From an uncultured Pseudomonadota bacterium (lineage in GTDB: Bacteria; Pseudomonadota; Alphaproteobacteria; RUG11792), in the NCBI GenBank assembly GCA_902795615.1, contig CADBLQ010000012.1:1-40554 (forward strand): a stretch of 40,554 nt of DNA, in the 5' to 3' direction. The notes beneath the pieces were generated by a model. That model was not told the origin of the DNA, did not search any database, and was given only the letters and a program-made list of their open reading frames with translations. This document shows positions 35,744 through 40,554 of the stretch, piece after piece (position 1 is the stretch's first letter; each line of letters opens with the position of its first letter). The translations under genes were made by a program, and so were the position numbers.

Positions 35744-37384
35744 ATGAGAAATTTTCTAAAAATTTTACTAACAGCATCGTGCGTTGTATCTGTTGTCAAC
35801 GGCAATGATAACGTGACAGAGTGCAGTTTGCATTTGATTAAACCGAACATGGGAACTGATGCTAATCCGCATGTTCCCGTGACACCTAATCCAGAAACAC
35901 CCGAGAAAGAAAAAGCTAATACTACTGACATTGAACGTTCTGCTAACGATATATTAGTACCAGCAACCCCGGCGAGCCAAAGACCACTATACCCCAGTCA
36001 GCTCAAATTTATTGGGAGCAAGCTAGAATTTTCAGATGGGAAAAATCCCCTGAATTTAGACTTTACTAAACAGGATTTTACCCCTACGTTACTTATCAGT
36101 GAATACAACCCCGTATCGAATATTTCGTCGAAAAAAGAAGATAATTTACACAATGAATTTCAAAACACATCATGGCTTCCGCTGGAAGAAGACGATAATT
36201 TGCAACAAGAAGATGTAGATAAGAACTCTACAGTTGCTCGTCTGGAAAAATGTTTAACCAATAGCAACAGTTGGGATGAGTATAATCTTACAAAACAACT
36301 TTTGCGTTTATGTAATGAGATCGGTTCAGTTTATGAAGACTACAAAAAATTAAAAACACCAATGTATTTCAAGAAATTGAGGTGTACACCAATAATAAGC
36401 CACCTTGCTGATAGTGTCGCTGGGGAGTTTTTCCGCTTCAAATTTCCATACTCGAATAAAAGAAGTCTAACACTAGCTAATATAGTTAAGTTAGTATTGT
36501 TAAGAAATGTCCTTGGTCAAAAAATAATCAAGTACAAGGCTGATAGTAAAAAAAATGTAAAAGCAATAAATGAGTACAGTCTTGATAATTTTAAACAAGA
36601 TGATATAAACCAATTGCGTAGTAGAATTGAATCTATAATTAGAAAATGTATCATTAACTTTCACGATCTTCCGAACCAAGCAAATAAGGATCGAAACCCA
36701 ATACAATATATAGCGTCATATCAAAGTTTTGTTGAGAAGTTGAAAAATCCATCTGATGGAACTTATGTAAGTTCTAGTATTAGCAACCTTTCATGGGGTA
36801 TCAAAATTAACGAAAATGATAACACTGCTCCCGCAACGTTTGGCGAGATGATTACAGAAGTGTTCAAAGATCAAGAGAATAATGCTGTAAAACCTGCTGA
36901 TGAAATAGCAATTAAAAAAGATTTGTGGTTAAAATTCGCTGACGCAAGTGACGAGTTCTTCGCCATTTCTCATAATTTCGTAAGGTCGTTGTCCAACTTT
37001 ACATCCGAGCTTGGTAAAATGTCACAAGACCTTATTAAAGAATATATAAGAAATAATCCTACTAATAAAAGTTTCTCTTCCGATTCAGAGCGTGTTAGAT
37101 TGTTCAAATTCGATGGGAGGCTTAAGGACATTCAGAGATTTTTCGCGAATAATAGAGTGACATCTGAGATAGGCAGTAAAACCGCGAATCAAAAATTGCT
37201 TGGAAAAAAACACAAAGATTGTATCAAAAAATCCACTAAAAGGAAAAAAAATATGAAAGAAGTCGCGTTTCCTAATGGGAAAAAAAAGAAATTTGAAGAT
37301 ATTAGTTATGGACAGGAAAATCATATGACATCATCAAAAGATAGCAATATTGTCATTAATTTAGGAAAATCATCTACAAACTAA
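35744..37384 (+). CDS. Exported protein of unknown function with a lysine-rich, NLS-like C-terminal segment
   Basis: 546 residues, no family recognised. Signal peptide MRNFLKILLTASCVVSVVNG, likely cleaved before NDNV, after a strong AAGGAG ribosome-binding site. Residues ~20-160 are Pro/Asn/Asp-rich and probably disordered. A helical body (about 165-480) includes ANIVKLVLLRNVLGQKIIKY, SRIESIIRKCIINFHDLPN and FADASDEFFAISHNF. Near the C-terminus (495-516) two basic clusters, KKSTKRKK and GKKKK, are separated by ten residues, resembling a bipartite nuclear localisation signal. Such a signal would matter only if the protein reaches a host cell. It lies between two other exported orphan genes and ends 112 bases before tRNA-Gly. 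Confidence 0.75.
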   Translation: MRNFLKILLTASCVVSVVNGNDNVTECSLHLIKPNMGTDANPHVPVTPNPETPEKEKANTTDIERSANDILVPATPASQRPLYPSQLKFIGSKLEFSDGKNPLNLDFTKQDFTPTLLISEYNPVSNISSKKEDNLHNEFQNTSWLPLEEDDNLQQEDVDKNSTVARLEKCLTNSNSWDEYNLTKQLLRLCNEIGSVYEDYKKLKTPMYFKKLRCTPIISHLADSVAGEFFRFKFPYSNKRSLTLANIVKLVLLRNVLGQKIIKYKADSKKNVKAINEYSLDNFKQDDINQLRSRIESIIRKCIINFHDLPNQANKDRNPIQYIASYQSFVEKLKNPSDGTYVSSSISNLSWGIKINENDNTAPATFGEMITEVFKDQENNAVKPADEIAIKKDLWLKFADASDEFFAISHNFVRSLSNFTSELGKMSQDLIKEYIRNNPTNKSFSSDSERVRLFKFDGRLKDIQRFFANNRVTSEIGSKTANQKLLGKKHKDCIKKSTKRKKNMKEVAFPNGKKKKFEDISYGQENHMTSSKDSNIVINLGKSSTN

Positions 37385-37395
37385 ACTAGTTTTGT

Positions 37396-37432
37396 GTTTC
37401 CCAATGCTGATAACTCTCAGTTTTGGGGAAAC
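37396..37432 (+). terminator. Hairpin downstream of the 35744-37384 gene
   Basis: Outer stem GTTTCCC/GGGAAAC with an inner CTGA/TCAG pairing, 12 bases after the stop. There is no clean U-run afterwards, so it is a probable but weak terminator. Confidence 0.5.
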
Positions 37433-37496
37433 ATATATAAAATTAATTGTATCTCTTGCAATTGATTGTGAAATTTCGTAAATTTATCTTGTGAAT

Positions 37497-37571
37497 GCGG
37501 GTATAGCTCAGTGGTAGAGCACAACCTTGCCAAGGTTGGGGTCGAGGGTTCAAGTCCCTTTGCCCGCTCCA
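37497..37571 (+). tRNA. tRNA-Gly (GCC)
   Basis: Acceptor GCGGGTA/TGCCCGC, D-stem GCTC/GAGC, anticodon stem CAACC/GGTTG with loop TTGCCAA (anticodon GCC), T-loop TTCAAGT, discriminator T, encoded CCA. It stands between two genes for exported orphan proteins. Confidence 0.97.
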
Positions 37572-37608
37572 TCTTTTGCTAATTCTCCTACAAAATTATG
37601 ATGGGTAA

Positions 37609-38949
37609 ATGAAGAATTATAACACTTGTATATTCACAATTTCAGCAATATTTAGTTGTTTATTACGTACTACGTGTAATGCGTCTATAACAAACAATTA
37701 CAGTCAAAATGATATTTTCAATCAAGCAAGATATGAGGTATCCAAAGATTCCTCAGATAAGCCTGTGTTATCATCCGATTTTAACTCTAAACGAAAGATG
37801 TATAATTTACTTAATTTACAAGAACTTCAGGACAAACGTGAATATTCCACATTTGGTACTGATGAGAAAGAGTTGGAAACCGCTATCAATGAACAATTTG
37901 TCTGCAATACAGTTAATCAACCTCCACAGAGAGAACTATTTGGAGTCGATGATTCAGAAAACAATGCAAATTCAGTTGTCAATGATTATGCACAAGTAAT
38001 TACACCTGAAAAAAGTGTAGAAGAGACACCAATTTCATCACACGGACAAAGCGTTATTTGTAGCGTCAATGGTTATAATGGCGTCAATACAGGCGTTGTA
38101 TATCCTGGCAGACTCGCTTTAACTGAAATCATTCAACGACAAAAACTAACTGAACCTGAGAATAGTAGCCATACTATCGAAGAAGCTCAAAATTCAAAAA
38201 GATTTAACAAAAATGTTAGTAAAAAATGTTTAGCAATTTTGGACACGTTTTTCGCTACTGGACATATAGGTTGCATTCAAAAATTAGTTTACTTCCTGAG
38301 ACTACCTAGCAATATTCCAGATGTTCGTGATAGGCCGAAAGATCGCGACTTACTTATAACAAAAATTGCCCGTGAATTATTTCTAAAGTTAAGTCAATCG
38401 TTCAAATTATTATGTGGTTGTAATATTCCAAAGCCAAAATACGATAGTTTCAATAAACGACAAGGTCGCGGTAACCATCCGAATTTACTAAGGTTCATGT
38501 TAACTATAAGCTTAATAAAAAATTGCATTGCTAAAAAACGAATTTATTACTGCTACACAACTCCTAGTTGTCCGAATGGTATTAGTGGCTGGATTCCAGC
38601 GAAGTATCTTGAATCAAAGAAGGTGACACGGGAACGTATAAATATACTTGTCTCTAATCTTGAACTCGAGATTGGAAAACGCGTAGCGGAGCTAAACGAG
38701 TGCATTCAAAAAAATATCGAGAAAATAAAACGAAACTCTGACAAAATAGAGACGTTAATAAAAATTATCTCAAAAATAGAAGGTTTCATTAATAATCCCT
38801 CTGGTGTTTTAGGCTTTGTCCTTAATTGGAAATGTCAACAAGGTGATAAATCATTGAAAGAACTTATTGAAAACGATATTCTGCAACCAACACTAGAGGG
38901 TCTAATAGACTTAAAACAGAATAAGAAGCTTATAGTGTTGGATGGCTAG
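37609..38949 (+). CDS. Exported protein of unknown function, helical C-terminal domain
   Basis: 446 residues, no family recognised. A signal peptide (MKNYNTCIFTISAIFSCLLR, likely cleaved near TTCNA or SITN) is followed by ~180 residues rich in Ser/Asn/Glu with little order. The C-terminal ~250 residues are helical: KKCLAILDTFF, LLITKIARELFLKLSQSFKL, LLRFMLTISLIKNCIAKKRI, YYCYTTPSCPNGISGWIPAK and a long charged helix (ERINILVSNLELEIGKRVAE). The alternation of a hydrophobic helix, an I-x-Y basic turn and a long amphipathic helix resembles the 35744-37384 protein, so the two may be distant paralogues. Ribosome-binding site weak (GATGGGTAA). It starts 37 bases after tRNA-Gly and could be transcribed with it. 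Confidence 0.73.
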   Translation: MKNYNTCIFTISAIFSCLLRTTCNASITNNYSQNDIFNQARYEVSKDSSDKPVLSSDFNSKRKMYNLLNLQELQDKREYSTFGTDEKELETAINEQFVCNTVNQPPQRELFGVDDSENNANSVVNDYAQVITPEKSVEETPISSHGQSVICSVNGYNGVNTGVVYPGRLALTEIIQRQKLTEPENSSHTIEEAQNSKRFNKNVSKKCLAILDTFFATGHIGCIQKLVYFLRLPSNIPDVRDRPKDRDLLITKIARELFLKLSQSFKLLCGCNIPKPKYDSFNKRQGRGNHPNLLRFMLTISLIKNCIAKKRIYYCYTTPSCPNGISGWIPAKYLESKKVTRERINILVSNLELEIGKRVAELNECIQKNIEKIKRNSDKIETLIKIISKIEGFINNPSGVLGFVLNWKCQQGDKSLKELIENDILQPTLEGLIDLKQNKKLIVLDG

Positions 38950-38960
38950 GTCTATTATGA

Positions 38961-38982
38961 AATACTGAGTTTCTTCAGTATT
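38961..38982 (+). terminator. Small hairpin after the 37609-38949 gene
   Basis: Perfect eight-base stem AATACTGA/TCAGTATT with a six-base loop, 11 bases after the stop. The sequence after it (ATGTAAAAC) is not a U-run; moderate call only. Confidence 0.45.
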
Positions 38983-38998
38983 ATGTAAAACTCCGCTG

Positions 38999-39027
38999 TT
39001 GATTGGTTTGGCAGAATATTTTACAAT
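38999..39027 (+). promoter_or_regulatory. Predicted promoter of rpmG-ychF
   Basis: TTGATT (38999-39004) and TACAAT (39022-39027) are 17 bases apart, close to the sigma-70 consensus. A start near 39034 would place the inverted repeat 39042-39089 in the leader. Confidence 0.5.
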
Positions 39028-39041
39028 CATGCTATATAGGC

Positions 39042-39089
39042 AGTCAGCAAACTGAGGATATAAGATTTCCGGGTTAGGTTTTGCTGACT
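39042..39089 (+). promoter_or_regulatory. Long hairpin in the rpmG leader
   Basis: AGTCAGCAAA (39042-39051) is perfectly complementary to TTTGCTGACT (39080-39089), leaving a 28-base loop. It lies between the predicted promoter and the rpmG start codon, so it could be a leader control structure; a terminator is less likely because A, not U, follows. Confidence 0.45.
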
Positions 39090-39112
39090 AAAAATGTTTA
39101 ATAGGTGTTATT

Positions 39113-39283
39113 ATGGCAAAAAAAAGTGCAGTTATTACTATAAAAATGGTTAGTTCGGCAGGAACCGGATATTTTTATGTTACGAGGAAAAATCCAAAGA
39201 ACACTACGGAAAAACTCAAATTAAAGGGATATGATCCAAAAATCCGTAAGCATGTTTTGTTTGAAGAACATAAAATAAAGTAA
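39113..39283 (+). CDS. rpmG: 50S ribosomal protein L33
   Basis: 56 residues, the standard size. [39 protein letters not shown] and final FEEHKIK match bacterial L33 of the cysteine-free type, so it would not bind zinc. AATAGGTGTTATT precedes the ATG. L33 lies near the E site of the large subunit. ychF follows after ten bases, so both are probably read from one promoter. Confidence 0.93.
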   Translation: MAKKSAVITIKMVSSAGTGYFYVTRKNPKNTTEKLKLKGYDPKIRKHVLFEEHKIK

Positions 39284-39293
39284 GAACATCCTA

Positions 39294-40385
39294 ATGGGAT
39301 TTAATTGTGGAATTGTAGGTTTACCAAACGTTGGGAAATCTACTCTTTTTAATGCGTTAACTGCTACAGCCCAGGCACAATCTGCAAACTATCCTTTTTG
39401 CACAATAGAACCGAATGTTGGTAAAGTGGCAGTTAATGATGAACGGTTATACAAACTCGCAAAATTATCTCATTCTGAAAAAATTGTTCCGACTCAATTG
39501 GAATTTGTTGATATTGCTGGCATTGTAAAAGGTGCAAGTAAGGGAGAGGGATTGGGTAATCAGTTCTTAGCAAACATTCGAGAAGTTGACGCTATTCTAC
39601 ATGTAGTGCGGTGTTTTGATAACGATGATATTATTCATGTGTCCTCAAAGATTGACCCCATTTCTGATATTGAGACAATTAATACGGAACTATTACTTGC
39701 TGATTTAGACAGTGTAGAAAAAAGATTGCCTACGTTAGAAAAAAAATTAAAAAATTCTAAAGAGCAGGACAATATTAAGATATATGATGCATTGTACCAA
39801 ATCTATGAGGTATTAAAAAATGGAAAACCAGCAAAAATTGCCGGGATAACAGATAGGTCAATATTAAAACAATTATGTTTACTTACCACTAAGCCAGTAA
39901 TGTTTGTTTGTAATGTTTCGGAAAATGAGATGCTAACTGGAAATAGCTATACTAATGCTATTAAATCATATGCAGGCAATGACCCAGTTGTCATAATTTG
40001 TGCATCTATAGAAGAAGAAATCGCCCAATTGGAAAGTAATGAAGAGAAGGCAGAATTTTTGAAGTCGTTAGGGATTAGCGAGTCCGGATTGGATCAAATA
40101 ACAAAACTTGGGTATCAACTACTAGGGTTGCAAACGTATTTTACAACAGGTGCAACCGAAACACGAGCTTGGACTATTTTAAATGGCTTTACTGCTCCGC
40201 AAGCGGCAGGAGTAATACATACTGATTTTGAACGTGGTTTTATTTGTGCTGAAACGATTTCGTATGCTGACTTCATTGCCTGTGGTAGTGAGGCTATTGC
40301 TAAACAGTCTGGCAAAATGCGTTTAGAGGGAAAAGATTATGTAGTACGAGATGGAGATGTCATGCACTTTCGATTTAATGTATAG
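39294..40385 (+). CDS. ychF: Redox-regulated ATPase/GTPase YchF (Obg family)
   Basis: 363 residues, as usual for YchF. P-loop [15 protein letters not shown] at residues ~9-23, [13 protein letters not shown], then [20 protein letters not shown] and [15 protein letters not shown] coiled-coil insert (about 130-170) and the C-terminal TGS domain follow, with [34 protein letters not shown] and a final [11 protein letters not shown]. The N-V-G-K-S and the loss of G4 specificity explain why YchF prefers ATP. It associates with ribosomes and is involved in translation and stress control. No clear Shine-Dalgarno; it follows rpmG by ten bases. Confidence 0.97.
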   Translation: MGFNCGIVGLPNVGKSTLFNALTATAQAQSANYPFCTIEPNVGKVAVNDERLYKLAKLSHSEKIVPTQLEFVDIAGIVKGASKGEGLGNQFLANIREVDAILHVVRCFDNDDIIHVSSKIDPISDIETINTELLLADLDSVEKRLPTLEKKLKNSKEQDNIKIYDALYQIYEVLKNGKPAKIAGITDRSILKQLCLLTTKPVMFVCNVSENEMLTGNSYTNAIKSYAGNDPVVIICASIEEEIAQLESNEEKAEFLKSLGISESGLDQITKLGYQLLGLQTYFTTGATETRAWTILNGFTAPQAAGVIHTDFERGFICAETISYADFIACGSEAIAKQSGKMRLEGKDYVVRDGDVMHFRFNV

Positions 40386-40400
40386 CAAACAATTTTTTCG

Positions 40401-40406
40401 TATAAT
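40401..40406 (+). promoter_or_regulatory. -10 element of the tRNA-Pro promoter
   Basis: A perfect TATAAT lies eight bases before the first base of tRNA-Pro. No convincing -35 element can be seen. Confidence 0.5.
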
Positions 40407-40414
40407 GCTTCTGA

Positions 40415-40491
40415 CGGGAGGTAGCGCAGCCTGGTAGCGCACTTGTTTCGGGTACAAGGGGTCGGAGGTTCAAATCCTCTTCTCCCGACCA
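40415..40491 (+). tRNA. tRNA-Pro (CGG)
   Basis: Acceptor CGGGAGG/TCTCCCG (last pair G-T), D-arm GCGC.../GCGC, anticodon stem CTTGT/ACAAG with loop TTCGGGT (anticodon CGG), T-stem GGAGG/CCTCT with loop TTCAAAT, discriminator A, encoded CCA. The final 63 bases of the window show no gene. Confidence 0.96.
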
Positions 40492-40554
40492 ATAGTGATA
40501 TTTCTTTCACATTTTTAAACTAGAGAAGAGTATTCGGCTGAGCCAAAGCTCAGA

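Overview
The window looks like chromosome from an A+T-rich, Gram-negative, probably host-associated alphaproteobacterium. A member of the Holosporales or Rickettsiales is the best guess, but no rRNA is present to prove it. Gram-negative envelope genes (lspA, lolD, secB, rlpA, mltG, ppiD, a DsbD/ScsB-type reductase), an alphaproteobacterial-type AddA helicase and all eight tRNAs with encoded CCA support this. Host association is inferred from eukaryote-like domains (a ubiquitin-specific protease, a J-domain) and type VI secretion parts.

Layout. 1-1552: tail of an Rpn-type nuclease/transposase, then a MATE exporter. 1572-4271 (-): large exported repeat protein. 4457-6788: rpsU and ppiD. 7025-9367: secreted-looking J-domain protein with a clear terminator. 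9816-14223: dsbD, lspA, mutL. 14346-16598 (-): two exported low-complexity proteins (coiled coil; Asn/Gln-rich), divergent from tssF (16683-18371). 18366-20006 (-): rlpA, secB, rpmB. 20127-21157: tRNA-Val and mltG. 21135-22255 (-): outer-membrane beta-barrel gene with a ten-G tract, translationally coupled to a PAAR-like T6SS tip gene. 22635-25247 (-): exported ubiquitin-specific protease. 25504-25785: tRNA-Glu and tRNA-Lys with duplicated tRNA-Glu 3' ends. 25844-29906 (-): overlapping rlmN, lolD and a shortened addA. 29919-30131 (-): tRNA-Phe and tRNA-Arg. 30249-31535: second, divergent USP-like protein. 31749-33704: ftsH. 33843-38949: three exported orphan proteins with tRNA-Gly among them. 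39113-40491: rpmG, ychF and tRNA-Pro.

How it fits together. Ordinary housekeeping genes alternate with about ten genes for exported, lineage-specific proteins. The most notable are two deubiquitinase-like proteins (one with all USP landmarks, one diverged), a J-domain protein sharing an unusual N-terminus with the second of these, and scattered T6SS parts (TssF and a PAAR-like tip, without the rest of the cluster). My inference is that this is a dispersed host-interaction repertoire: interference with host ubiquitin and chaperone systems, with delivery by T6SS and/or Sec. The ten-G tract in the beta-barrel gene is a candidate phase-variation switch that could also affect the coupled PAAR-like gene.
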